A stretch of DNA of 64,000 nucleotides from Tetragonia tetragonoides. Taxonomy: Eukaryota > Streptophyta > Magnoliopsida > Caryophyllales > Aizoaceae. Position 1 is the first letter of the stretch, and every line of letters begins with the position of its first letter. This document shows positions 44,230 through 55,737 of the stretch, in pieces. The stretch spans positions 36,539,691-36,603,690 of the forward strand of contig CM076148.1 in the NCBI GenBank assembly GCA_038025085.1. Direction: 5' to 3'. Position numbers and translations under genes: made by a program. The notes under the pieces were generated by a model. It did not search any database. It saw only the letters and a list, made by a program, of their open reading frames with translations, and had not been told where the DNA came from.

Positions 44230-47081
44230 GAGGAAAAGTCTTGAAATGCCTCAAAGCCTGGCATTAAGATCCCGTTGATCGTGTATGGTTCAGGGAATCC
44301 ATAGTAAGGATATGGGTTGCCTTCCTGAAGGAATTGACCGTTGAGGGTGAGGGGATAAGGATCCATGTTATGTTTAATGGGTTTGTTAGCCGCAAGGGCT
44401 CTTTTCTTAGCCATCACTTTGGATATGTAGGCCCTAACTTCTTGCCTTGTGGGCCTGTAGCCTAGCCCAAATAAGCCATTTTTGATTTTGGTGTTCCAAA
44501 AGGCTTGAGCTACCTTGGGATGAGGGCCCAAAGTGGTGTCTGGGAAGTGACCTTGCTTTCTCAGTAAAGCATTCACATTGAGTGTGGGCTCTATTGTTTC
44601 TATGAAGGTTATCTTCTCAAAACCCCATAACTCCTCGTCTTGCTCATTATGTTCTATTTTTAGGACTGGAGCTTTCTCAATCTGGGCTATCATAGTATCA
44701 GCGCAGACCTCTAAGGTGGATCCTGCCAAGGATAGTTTCACCTTTTGATGCAGAGTTGAGGCTACAGCATTTAACCCGTGTAACCAGGGCCTTCCTAAGA
44801 GTAGGTTGAAAGTGGCTGGAATGTCGATCACATGGAATTGGACCATTTTCTCAATGGGCCCAATATTGATATTCATGGAGAAGGTACCCAATACGTTTCT
44901 TTTGGAATTATCGTAAGCCCTTAACCCTTGTGCGGAATGCGCGAGGTTGTTGCAGTCTATTTTGAGGTGTTCAGCAGTCCTCAAGGGGCATACATTTACA
45001 GCCGAGCCATTGTCAACTAAAGTCATAGGGACTTGTCTCTGTTGACAGATTACAGTAAGATAAAGGGCTTTGTTATGGTGAATACCTTCGGGTGGAAGGT
45101 CTTTATCAGAAAAGGTGATGGGCGTGGATGACTTTCCTTGGATTAGGAGGTTGACTACCTCTTCAGGAGTGGCATTTGGAGAAATGGTGGTTGCGTTCAA
45201 GGCCTCTAGCACGGCCCTTCTATGAGTGATAGAAGTTGTTAACAGTTGCCATATGGATATGTCAGCTTTTCTTCTTTGCAGTTGCTTGAGGATATTGGTC
45301 CCATCATCTTCTTTCACCATTTCCCTTTGGGCCGAATCCCTATTGGGGATGGCTACAGGCTCCACGGGTTGGATTTGAGATGGATCCATATAAATGTTTT
45401 TGGGCCTGAATTGGCGTCCCGATCTTGTGAGATAATTTAGAGCTTTGTCATCTTCTTCATTCTCATCATCGGAGATATCATACCAGGCTTTGCCGTTAGC
45501 TATGTCATGGACTTGAGGAGTCAACACATCTTCCAGATCAGTATATGCCCCATTATCTTCTTCATCACTATCCCAAAGGCCGCAGACGTCCAGCGTGGAC
45601 CTTGGGCTTGAGTATGGTGGTATGGCTTGTCCAATAGGTGTGATCAAATAGGAGGGATCAAACCCTTCTTCTATGTCAATAGCAAAAGAGTTCCCAAGGG
45701 GATTGTTGTTGTTACTGGGTGGTGGTGCATCTTTAGGCAATGGTATGGTACCATTGTCAAACAGGTCTTGGATTTTATCCTTGAGGGTGTAACACTTTTC
45801 AGTATCGTGCCCACGCCCCCTATGGTATTTGCAGAATGCGGACTCATTCCAATATAGTGATATTTTCTCTACAGGTGGATCGGGAGTAGGGCCAATCGGA
45901 TATAGATAGTCCCCTTTGATCAACTTATCTAGAGCTTTGACATAAGTCATCCCGATGGGAGTGTACCTTCTTGGACGCCTATCAGCTATGGCGTTCACTT
46001 CATTTCCTCTACTAGTGGAGGTATGGTTGGCACTGGTGTATTTCTTGTCCTTATATCCACTTGTATTGTTATTGTAAGTGACTTTGTTCTTCCCCATTTG
46101 GAGTTGGTCATCTTCAATGGCCATGCCCACTTTAGTTAATTGGGCATAGGTGGTTATGGATTGAAACTTCATGTGCTCGCGATATTCAGATGCCAAATTC
46201 TGGACTAGCATGCGGATTTGATCCCTTTCAGATGGACGACCAATCATTTCGGCGACCTTAGTCCTCCATCTTCTCACGAAACTAGTGAACCCTTTTTTGT
46301 CTCCTTGCTTGGTGATGTCCAGCTCTCTTAATGTCATGGGTGGCAAGACAATGTCAGCATATCTCTGAAGGAATAGTGTGGATAGATCTTCCCATTTTTC
46401 CAACTTTTGGGTGGGCAACTTGAAGAACCAGGCCCTGACAGCAGGATCCAAGGTTTGGAGAAAGAGGTGAACATACAGCTCTTGTTCAATGCCTCTAAGG
46501 CCCAATGCAGTAGTAAAAGCCCTAATGTGATCTTGTGGATCGTCGGTTCCTTTAAATGTGGGAAATTCAGACATGGAGAACTTGGTGGGAAATTTTCCCT
46601 TAATGTGGGGAGCATAGCCCTCAGAATTAATGATCATGTCGATGAAGGTCCGACTCTTACCTAGGACGGATTCAAGCCTGTTTAGCTTGGCTTGAAGTTC
46701 TTACACCTCTTTAGTGGAGGGTTCGGCCTTTTTCCCATTGGGCTTGGGCTCGTCATCATCTTTATTAGGGGGATCCAACTTGGCGACACAGGCTTCCATA
46801 TCAGTGAATCTAGCATTCATAGCGACCATTTGGGCTAAAAGGTCATCCATCTTTTGGTCAGCGGTTCTCTCTGCGTCTCCAGACATGGCGGACTTAGATG
46901 AATTGGATGGTGAGATTTGAGGTGACAGTGGCGGTGTGCGAAGGTAATCGAGCCAAACAGGGCCCACGAACTGTGCTTGTGGTGAAGGTTCGAACGACAA
47001 CTTGCGGACTAACCTCTTGCTGGACTCGTCTCTCTCCCACTCCCTAGGACCAGGATCTCTACTTCTACCAATTCTGGACAT
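44226..47081 (-). pseudogene. Inner element gag-protease, one in-frame stop
   Basis: It makes the capsid and the maturation protease. The N-terminal part (47081-46701) has a coiled-coil-like MDDLLAQMVAMNARFTDM. A single TAA at 46701-46703 interrupts it, then the same frame continues (LQAKLNRLESVLGK) to the gag domain: FPTFKGTDDPQDHIRAFTTA, LDPAVRAWFFKLP and FVRRWRTKVAEMIGRP. A zinc-knuckle variant CKYHRGRGHDTEKCYTLKD follows. The protease shows MTLVDNGSAVNVCP (catalytic Asp) and NLLLGRPWLHGL. It ends FQDFSS with TGA at 44226. Apart from the stop, about 950 codons are open. Confidence 0.88.
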
Positions 47082-48080
47082 AAAAAGGCTCGTTTAAGAA
47101 AATAGAAAATAAATGGGAACCTCCACATAATAATAAAAGTTTTATTTTAAAACAAATGTGGGAAGAGAATCTAGCACTAATCCTCAACATGGTGATCTTT
47201 TGGGTAACACGCAATTTTATGTAAATAGCATATTCTAATCAATGATCTTTCGACTCTATTAGAATTATAAATACTCTTGACTTGCATGCGGGATAAAACT
47301 CCCTAATTTTAGAAAAAGAGAAATACTCTTGACTTGCATATGAAATTAAATTGGACTCCTTTTATATTTGGTGAAAGATCATTGACGGGAATATGTTATT
47401 TGCATGCAATCTAATTCTGATGGAAAGGAACGTCTTCCTAACATGGTCACTAGCATCATCGGAGTCATACAAGGATTCTGCTTCCTAAAAAGATAAGATC
47501 CTAGACTCTATTTGTAAACCTGACCAAGCGTACAAGCAAACAAAAGGGAAACCTTCCCTAACCAGGACTCAATATAAGAATCCTAAGGGGGGATCTAATC
47601 CTAATATTCTATGGAAGTTAATCACATAGCAAGGAAATAATTAATAATATAGCAAATAAAGCAATTAGCACTTTGATATGGACTATGAGACATAATGCAC
47701 TGGTTTGGCACAATCTATGGTTGGATAAGGTAACCCATGGCCGGATGCGTTTTGTCATCTATGGCGTGCATAGTAAGACTAGACGTACCATTTTACACAT
47801 ATCGAATGGAAACATGTAAATGTCATGGGGAGGAACACGACTATATGCAAAGGTAATTCGAACCGAGTGGGTCACTGGCCTAAGTCATAGACAATGTTCC
47901 AAAGGGTAGATCCTATAATGCTGTGGTGATGTCTTTCGACATCTTGCAAAGATAATGCATGCAATATGAATGATATGGATGCAAAAAGGCAAAGAAAATA
48001 AACACGTACGATAATTGAACCAAATAGCTAAAAATAAATCATTGACATGGATAAGTGTTCGAATTACATCCTCTTATTAA
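47082..48080 (-). other. Inner element 5' leader
   Basis: About 1 kb non-coding between the primer-binding site and gag. It contains a long-range inverted repeat (47221-47251 with 47383-47413) around a duplicated 19-bp segment (47269-47287 and 47321-47339). Such leaders usually hold RNA packaging signals; assigning that role here is inference. Confidence 0.65.
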
Positions 48081-48099
48081 GTCCCCAGTGAAGTCGCCA
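48081..48099 (-). promoter_or_regulatory. Primer-binding site of the inner element
   Basis: In element sense, one base after the 5' LTR, TGGCGACTTCACTGGGGAC. It closely resembles the TGGCGACTCCGCTGGGGA site reported for Tat/Ogre elements (tRNA-Arg, from memory), with two changes in the middle. Confidence 0.75.
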
Positions 48100-48100
48100 C

Positions 48101-49639
48101 TGTAAGAACCCTCGCCTTTCCGGCGCGTTTTCGATTTTTAGTTGAGATTAATAGTTCTTAAATATGTGTCACATGCGATTCAAATTAATTATAAAGAATA
48201 ATAATTTGCAAATAAGAAGCCGCCACCAATTTTTAAGAAAACAATTGAAAACCATCAAAAGTGCACCCCAATTCCTATTGGGAATTGACTCATGCCCATG
48301 GGGATTAAATATTGAGTTCGGGGATGTAGGTACGAAATAAACAAAACGAATCTCATCTAAATCGCCCGTATTAACGGCCTCTACTAAGCTTATCCATGTC
48401 AAGTATTTATTTATGCTATATGGTTCCATACAAATTCGGTCGTCCAATGATCCTAAATTAACTAGGCGGGTTAAGAACAACCAAATTACCTACGTTATCA
48501 CTTTGTACGGTTTATGTCCAATTTACATGCATACTATTTGACAAGCATAAACATGATATAAAGCATTAATTAACGCTCCAACCTACCAACTTTGCTAAAC
48601 GCGCCATGTATTGCATATGCACATCAATAAAACCGTTAGTATCTTCAAAAGAATAATAATAATGCAAATGTGCTAACTTTATGCTAAAATAAACCTAGGA
48701 GGCTACTATATGCATGCAAAAACTATGAAAAGATGCAAACTTGCATAAACTAATAAAAAGACACAGTCTTTATACTAACTAATCGAGCATGATTATATAC
48801 AAAATCAAAAGCATGCATATTTATTCAACCATAATCAAAAGCTAAATAAAACATGGTGAATGAACAATAAAACAAGAGATTTAATAAACAATTAGGCCCT
48901 CAGGATGGTTAGCCTGGACGTTCTGTTCGAACGGGACTAGTAGAATTGGAATTGCTCTTCGATCTTGGGTGCTAGGCTAGGTGTATTGCTTGCTTGAATC
49001 TTCAGATTTCTGAATTTGGGGAAATATGTGCTCTCAATGCTCTCAAAATTATGAACAGACTGACCTCTCGCAGAAGAGGGTGAAAGGGAGTATTTATAGA
49101 GTTGGGGGACGGATTTAGGGGCCTAGGGCGAGAAGCCCAGCGCCAAAACTCGGCCCAGTCAAAAAACTGGTTCAGCGGCCACACGGAGGGCAGCTGAGGC
49201 CTGCAGTGGCCGCTGAAACTCAGCGGCAGCGACTGGCTACTGGAACTCAGCGGCTGGCCTGACAGCCCCCGCTGTCACGTGCTGGCCGCTGAGCAGCATG
49301 TGAAGGCCGCCGGGCCTGACGGCGCGCGCGTGACTAGGGTTTTTGACTTTTTGTGCTCTGTAAATTACGAAATTGCCCTCGGCTGGCCCAAGGGGCTGGG
49401 ATTTAGCGGTTTTGACCTAAATCTTCGAGACGCGATATCTCTTGATCCAGGAACCTGATTGAGGCAAGGTCAAAGGCGTTGGAATCCTTATAACAAGGGT
49501 TACCCAAAGACTGAGGTTTTAAGGAATTTGGTCTAGATTTTCGAGCAATGTCCTTTTCTACTTACGTCCATGTTAATCCATTACCATCATCATTGGGAGT
49601 TGCGGTGTCAGGGGAGGAGAACCGATTAGGGTGTCTACA
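48101..49639 (-). repeat. 5' LTR of the inner element
   Basis: TGTAAGAACC...GTGTCTACA on the plus strand, 1539 bp. A minus-strand TATAAATA lies at 49091-49098. The GC-rich module 49199-49325 (CAGCGGCT, GGCCGCTGA motifs) is present here and missing from the 3' LTR, where a deletion between GGCC repeats would explain its loss. Confidence 0.93.
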
Positions 49640-49644
49640 GCTAG

Positions 49645-50889
49645 CATGTCATGTCAAGTATCGCAAGGACGGATAATGGAAGCCTAAACCTTCTCTCGAA
49701 GAAATAGAGGCGAACTCAATGCAAACTTAACTACCTATTCTCATGGAGCCAAGGAAACATCAAGAGCATGAAGAATGGTTTCAATCCAAAGTCCCGGAAT
49801 CATATAAACTACTCTCGTGATTAGACAATACCGATGATTGTTTGAAGTCAAGCAATTTATATTCCCCTTTCGATTATATATAAATCACCCAAAATAAATC
49901 AAGATTCTTTCTCAAGAATTATGAACGATTAGGGCACAAACAATCAATCGCAATATATCTCAACAACCATGCTAGCAAAAATTATCCACACATCAATCAA
50001 CTATAGTAGGGCTACATCAACTCTAGATAGGAAAATTAGCTACTCATGGCTATGGAGAACAATAAACACGGATTCAAGAACACGATAAACATGAAATAAA
50101 CAAGAAAGAAACGAAGTAAGTTCAATCTAAAATCAACCATAAACTAAATAGCAAAGAGAGGGGAAAGAGATAGTAGAGATGAGAAGTAAACTGAAGTGCT
50201 TCAATTATAATTTGCCAAAAGCTTGAAGAAGAAATCCAAAGCTTGAATTCGATCTCCAAATACAAAACTCGAACAACGAACAAGTGTTTTAAAGCAATAA
50301 TCTAAGTACTTGAAACTCTAATTCTCTCTATTGATCTAAGAAAGCAATAAGATGGATAGTCTATGATAGTATGAGCTCCCTTTGAGATTAGATTCTATGC
50401 CTCTTTATAGGCTTGAAAGGGGAGTAGTCGGAATTAGGAGAGACAAGAGAGAGAAATAGAGGAAAGCTCTTCGAATTCCACTCTCGTCGGAGGCTTGCCC
50501 GGGCGCGCGAATCTTGTGCGCAAAAGTTGCCCGGCCGCGCGAACACATCTTGAGCGAAATATGATGTTGCTGCCACCCTTGCGTGGGCGCGCGAATTCCA
50601 AGTACAAATTGTGCGCGGCCACGTTCTTTTCTTCTCCTTCAAACTTCAATCCCTTCCCTGTGGGCGTGTGGGCGCGCGGATTCCAAGCTCAAAATGTGCG
50701 CGACCACGTTCTTTTCTTCATTTGGCTCCAAATTGCATCCTATAAACACAAATCAAACCAAAAACACCTAAGAAGCGTAATCTCATCCAAAGGAATCAAA
50801 TTCCACTCTAAATCAACAAAACTTATTCCACAACAACGAGAATGAGTGCTCATTTGACAAGGAAAATGACACTAATTATGCACTCATCA
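49645..50889 (-). repeat. 5' LTR of the outer element, remaining portion
   Basis: It continues CATGTCATGTCAAGTATCGC exactly as after GCTAG in the uninterrupted LTR (from about 25376). It includes the minus-strand TATAAAG (50404-50410) and the GC-rich repeat stretch, and ends TCA at 50889 before the ACTCA duplication. Confidence 0.92.
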
Positions 50890-51385
50890 ACTCATCGACT
50901 CAACTTGTTTACACCTCTACTGGTCAGGTTTGACCTAAGGATTCTATTGTTTAGCAGATTATGGTCAAATAAGGTTTAGGGCCAAAACAAGTTTGCAAAA
51001 ACCCTGAAGAAATGGGTCGGTCGGGTCACTTTTTAATAGGTATAGTTGTACACAATAATTAATACAAATAAAATTTAGTTTTATACAAATTTGAATCAAC
51101 ATTTCTTGAAAAGAGTACTAACATATCGTAGAAGTGATCAATCATGATTAAATATGATCTGAAATAATCTAATTCAAAATGAAACCTATCACCAAAAACA
51201 AATTGGATTGAGTTTTATTGTGTAAATCAGATTTAACCACTTAAGGAAAGAAATGTATCCATATCCCTATGGATTCCAATTAAATCCAATACTCCAGCGA
51301 TCCCAATATAAATACACCTACTTATCCCGTATGATGTTTATACATATTTACCCACTACTAACCTCTTAATACAAAGTCACACTCT

Positions 51386-52150
51386 CTAGTATTCTACTTA
51401 ACCAGGCTGGATTCATCTTGCAAAGGAAGGAAGACATTTGCAGAGCACAATGTCGCGATAATAAGTTGTTGGAGGAGGTGCTCATCCAGGCAAAGAGATA
51501 TTGGTTACTTGGAAACCTCCTCAAGCGGACTGGCTTATGTTGAACACGGATGGGGCCTCGAAATGTAACCCAGGGTTGGCTGGTGGAGGAGGCATCCTAA
51601 GATATCAAAATGGGCAGTTTATAAAAGGTTTTTCATGCTCTCTTGGCATTTGCACCTCAAGCAAAGCTGATATTATTGCGTTAATGCGTGGTCTTAGCTT
51701 GGCTTGGGAAGAAGGTTGTCTCAAATTGGAGGTTAACATTGACTCAGAGGCCTTTATTTTGATGTTGGAAGATCCAACACCACAAAACTCTGCGCCATTT
51801 CATTTAATTAATAAGTGTAAGGCTCTGTTAAGGAAAGAAGGGTGGGAGGTAACGCTCTGTCATTGCTATAGGGAAGCGAATAGCGCAACGGATTGGTTAG
51901 CCAACTTCGGGGTTCGTCAACAAGCACAGATGGTTCATTTCCTGGAACCTCCTGATGAGCTCCGGCATATCCTCAGTGAAGACTTGCAGGGAGTGGCCTT
52001 TCCTCGGATGGTGCCTGGGGTTTAGTTTTCTTTTTGTTTGTTGTGTGTCTTTTTCTTTGTTTCTGTTTAGCTAGTAGTTTGGGTCTGTTTCTTTGTTTCT
52101 TTCTTGTTGCTGAGGCTTGTTAACGCCTTTCTTACTCAAGAAAAAAAAAA
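51386..52150 (+). mobile_element. 5'-truncated L1-type LINE tail with RNase H
   Basis: It is flanked by the perfect 16-bp duplication TACAAAGTCACACTCT (51370-51385 and 52151-52166) and ends in a short poly(A). It interrupts unit C between the TATA region and the DEFL pseudogene; the joined flanks match 13722-13760 in unit A. It carries only the ORF2 C-terminus and a 3' UTR rich in TTTGTTTCT. It was made by target-primed reverse transcription with early stop. Confidence 0.92.
51501..52025 (+). pseudogene. LINE RNase H (RVT_3) domain fragment
   Basis: An open stretch of 174 codons encodes WKPPQADWLMLNTDGASKCN (first catalytic Asp), then GGGGILRYQNG, KADIIALMRGLSLAWEEGC (Asp where Glu is usual), LEVNIDSEAF (catalytic Asp) and YREANSATDWLANFG (last Asp). 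The end at 52025 follows FPRMVPGV. The frame is intact, but there is no start context because the element is truncated. Expression would need a neighbouring promoter. Confidence 0.8.
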
Positions 52151-52213
52151 TACAAAGTCACACTCTTAATAGTTTAATAGTGAGGCGCAACCAGTTTTAA
52201 ATATCAACAACAA

Positions 52214-52672
52214 ATGAAGAGAGCTTCATTCAAATTTGTTTTTATTCTCATTGTGGTGATTGTTACAACAAGTTTGTTCCTTTTTACCTATTTTTTAAAT
52301 TATGTGGTCTTTGTTTTCTTTCTCTAATAATTAGATTATTTGGTTTATAATGTATGTAGCTTTACATGGATGATTTTTAGTTACTAATTTCTTTCTCTTT
52401 GTACTATATTATATGACAATAGGTTCATCATGGATGGTCACATCGACGAATGATAATGCAGAAAGACATTGTTACTACAGCAGTGATTGTGACTATTGTT
52501 TGCATTGGTCACTGTAAGCATAATAGATGTGTTTGTAATCAATTTAGATTTACAAATGATTATGGTCTGGTTGCGTCTTTGATTGGGTCTGCTTTGCTTC
52601 ATGCGTATTAGAGGCACTTGTGCTGAGAACAAATGTGTGTGCAACCCGAAAAAGATAGAGAAAAATAGTTGA
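52214..52672 (+). pseudogene. Defensin-like peptide pseudogene, unit C
   Basis: Exon 1 (52214 on, MKRASFKFVFILIVV) is open and its donor is kept. Exon 2 starts at 52423 and keeps the first three cysteines (HCYYSSDCDYC). Then an insertion around TGCATTGGTCACTG shifts the frame into TAA at 52515-52517. Later sequence (GTGTTTGTAATCAA, AAATGTGTGTGCAACC) is still recognisable but out of frame and rearranged. The upstream LINE tail also separates it from its TATA region. Confidence 0.82.
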
Positions 52673-52861
52673 TGATACTAACAAGCAAATGAAAATGAGA
52701 AAATGGTTCCTGAGAAAATTATTTTAATAAAGTAATCATCAGTTTTCATGATTTTGTGTGATTTGTTTCTTAAGGGTAATAAATGATACTTTTGAATTTT
52801 AGTCCTATATGTGTTTTACAATGTTTGGATCCACATCCATAACGATAATTGGTTGTAAGAT

Positions 52862-54207
52862 GCCGCATATTCGAGTTGGATTTTTGATGATTCAAATGAA
52901 AGAACTAAAGCGAACAAAATTACGAGAATCTAGCAAAATAAAAGATCTAGGGTTGACTTCACCTAACTAGATTACTTGATGCGATAGATAAACTTAACTA
53001 GCATGTCAATGTCAATAGTTGCAAGGACGGATAAAGAAGCCTAAACCTTCTCTCATAGCAATAAAGGCAAACTCAATGCAAACTTAAGTACCTATTCTCA
53101 TGGAGTCAAGTAACATCAAGAGCATGAAGAACGAAAATCAATCCAAATCCCACAAGAAGCTCTAATCTACTTTCGTGATTAGGCAATCAAGATGATTATT
53201 CGATGTCTGACAATTAGCATTCCCCTTTCGATTTTATGCTAACCATCCAAGTATTCAAAATCCTCTTTCAAAAATTACGAATAACAAAAAGCATACAAAT
53301 AATCATGTACAACGATTAAACAACATGCTAGCATCAATTTACCAAACCATCAAACAACCCAATTAAGCTATATCAACCCTAGAATAAGAAATTTAGCTAT
53401 TCATAATTAAAGAAACTATTACGCAAATGATAAGAATCAAACTAAACATGAATTAACAAACTCAAAGAAATAACAATCATAAACTAAAGGAGTGAAAACT
53501 CAAAGCAATAGAGAGGGGGAAGAGAGAGAGAGTAGAGATGAGAGATAAACCAAATGAGCTTCAATTGAAATTGTACAAAACTTGAATTTGTTCTTCAAAT
53601 TGCAAATAAACTTGAGAATTTGAGAGTATCTAAGTGCTCAATGTAAATTCTAAGCTATTCTAATGGAGTAGAGAGAGATGATGGGTGGATAGTGAGTGAG
53701 AGAGGAAGAAGAAGAGAGGAGCCCTTTTATAAGTCTATACACGTTTAATTGGATGGGAGAAAAGAAGAGGAAATGTCCCTTGCCGTTTATGCACAAATTG
53801 CACAGGAGCATGATCGTGCCAACATAGGCATGATCGGGCTTGCTCTTTTCTTCAAGATTGCTGGCTACTGACATTCTCACATGACGACACATGATCATGC
53901 CTATTGGAAGCATGGTCATGCACTGTAGAACGAGTCCATTTCACAATTTCTAACATCTCTTGCCATTCCAACTTCGATTCCTTCTTCTTTGCTTCTTCTC
54001 TTGACATTCCAAAGTCCAAATTAATTCCGATTGCACATTTGAGCTCCAAAATGATCCTAAAATTGCATTAAACGCACAAACATGCCAAAGTAGTGATCCT
54101 CATCATAAAAGGAATAAAACTCAATAAAAACGAGGATAATCACACAAATCATAGAACATATGAGTGCATATATAACTGGAAAATCAACACTATTCAAGCA
54201 CTCATCA
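52862..54207. repeat. Degraded solo LTR related to the outer element
   Basis: Segments such as GACTTCACCTAACTAGATTACTTGATGC, GCATGTCAATGTCA, CTATTCTCATGGAGTCAAG and the end GCACTCATCA follow the outer LTR in order but with many differences. The start TGATAGGCCC is missing, so it is truncated on the left, at the end of the DEFL flank. A minus-strand frame (53650-53919) lies in the LTR promoter region and is not a gene. Confidence 0.75.
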
Positions 54208-54428
54208 TACTTCATTACTCCAAACGCCCTCTATTTACATCTACAATCTAACAGATACCTATAACCACCGTTATCTAGTTTCAGCTAAATGAAATTATTT
54301 GCAAAATCATGTGTCACCTAAATGAAATTATTCAAACCAAGTATAACCTAGAAAACAATACACCAAACCTCAAAACATCTAAGTGAATTTTTTCCTAATT
54401 TCTCCATTCACAAGATTTGAGCCCTCAA
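54208..54428. other. Intergenic, nothing recognised
   Basis: AT-rich DNA between the solo LTR and the Helitron, with no repeat boundary or gene visible. Confidence 0.5.
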
Positions 54429-54839
54429 TCTTCTCTATATATAAAGAGTTGGCATATTTCGTGAGTTTTGAGCCGTGCCACATCATTAAATATATTATTA
54501 GAATAACTTAAAAAAAAATATAATTGAGAGTTTGACTGGAGATGAATAACTAGAGTTTTATAAGTGTTATAACTTAATCTTTATCGAACCTTCGAAAGCA
54601 AATGTAATCTTCTACACATCTTCAAAAAAAATTTATTTGTACCATCGTATTCGCATCAGAAAATACTTCAAAATGAGATGCATTTACAATATGTTTAATC
54701 TCAACGTATAAGATCATATATCCAATTTTAATTAGCGTAAACATATATTAAAATATTTAATATTGAAGAATAAAATAAGAAGAAAAATAATAAAAATATA
54801 TATAACTTAACCCGTACATCGCACGGGCATCATTACTAG
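54429..54839 (+). mobile_element. Small non-autonomous Helitron
   Basis: The 3' end CTAG is followed by T (54840), and 9-25 bases upstream of it lies a short GC hairpin CCCGTACATCGCACGGG (54811-54827), the standard Helitron terminus. The 5' end is probably TCTTCTCTATATATAAAGAG after A at 54428, similar to TC-TATATAAAG Helitron starts. Insertion between A and T leaves no duplication. No Rep/Hel gene is present. Confidence 0.75.
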
Positions 54840-55005
54840 TATTATTTAAAATATGAGTGTGCCAAACCACTCAAATAAAAGTTTTTTTTTTTTTTTGATC
54901 TCTTTTCCTTTCCTTGTAAAAAGAAGTCCCTAGGACTTGCCCACTCTTTTTTCAGATTTTGATTTTGAAAATCCAAAAATTTTAGCTTAAAGGGTGCCAC
55001 CCTTT
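54840..55005. other. Intergenic, nothing recognised
   Basis: Short AT-rich stretch with a T tract (about 54883-54896) before the hAT-type MITE. No gene. Confidence 0.5.
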
Positions 55006-55013
55006 CCCCCCAT

Positions 55014-55737
55014 TAGGGATATAAATGGATCGGATTTGGGTCTGGTGGACCATCATTCGCTCCATCCGCGAAATCTATCCACTCCATCCGCTCCATCCAT
55101 CACCCGCGAACCATCCAATCCTAATCCACTCCATCCGTCATCAACGGTTTAAACGGATGGATCGGATGATAAACGGTTTAGTGATGTTTGACAGAATGAT
55201 TGCAAGTTTCATTTTTTGGTTGGCAATTCAGAGTCCTTTTAGCAGACCTGGGCATCTTGCTTTTATTTTTACTTTGAATTATTCTTCTGACTGAACCTTT
55301 GTGAACAGTGAACACAAGGCTACAGAAATGGAGCAAAGTTGTAGAAACTAAGATATTGAAATTTTGAGGCTAACGTCATTTCTTCTACATAGTGAAAATT
55401 CATATTTGTCTCTGTCTGTAATTGCTCATTTTTGTTTCCAGTCCACTAATCTTCATCCATCTTTCGTATTTTTGACCAAACAGGACAAGTTCTGGCGTGT
55501 CGCGTGTGTGTAATGGTTGTGCTCCTTCATTTTTTTCCTTTTTTTTTTAATTAAACGGGTGATGGATGGTTTTAGCGGGTCGGGTTCGCGGGTGGAAAAT
55601 GTCCACCCGAATCCTACCCGATCCGTCACCCGCTCCATCCACCATCCTCTTAAGGATCCGTTTATTCGGATTTTGATCCATATATTCGGGTCGGATGGTG
55701 CGGATATCCGCGGATGGAGTATCCATTTACATCCCTA
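55014..55737. mobile_element. hAT-type MITE upstream of ASF1
   Basis: The 724-bp element has ends TAGGGATATAAATGGAT and, inverted, TAGGGATGTAAATGGAT. It is flanked by the perfect 8-bp duplication CCCCCCAT (55006-55013 and 55738-55745). Subterminal regions repeat GGATGGAGCGGATGGA-like motifs in both orientations. The centre (55200-55500) is unrelated sequence. Its right edge is 50 bp from the ASF1 TATA box. Confidence 0.92.

Larger units (their letters stand above)
31805..49639 (-). mobile_element. Inner Tat/Ogre/Retand-type Ty3 retrotransposon with antisense genes
   Basis: This 17.8 kb element has TG...CA LTRs of 1403 and 1539 bp and a GCTAG target duplication (31800-31804 and 49640-49644). 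Order in element sense: 5' LTR, primer-binding site, leader of about 1 kb, gag-protease, linker ORF, RT with two RNase H domains, integrase, two antisense spliced genes, tandem repeats, polypurine tract, 3' LTR. A second RNase H and antisense extra ORFs are known for the Tat lineage. Stops and frameshifts in gag and pol and a MITE in integrase make this copy defective. Confidence 0.92.
25128..50889 (-). mobile_element. Outer LTR retrotransposon, gag-protease only (TR-GAG-like)
   Basis: It is bounded by the 5-bp duplication ACTCA (25123-25127 and 50890-50894). It lies on the minus strand, with the 3' LTR at 25128-26628 and the 5' LTR at 31558-31804 plus 49645-50889; the gap is the inner element. 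It encodes gag and an aspartic protease but nothing resembling RT, RNase H or integrase. About 2.1 kb of A-rich non-coding sequence lies between the protease and the polypurine tract. The protease style (DLGAS) and the primer-binding site suggest a Ty3 Athila/Tat-related origin. Movement would depend on enzymes from other elements. Confidence 0.9.

Noticed and set aside
53650..53919. 89-residue minus-strand frame with another at 53852-54049
   Set aside because: Located in a degraded solo LTR; no domain.
55453..55638. Frames within the hAT-type MITE near ASF1
   Set aside because: Subterminal repeats of the MITE; not host coding sequence.
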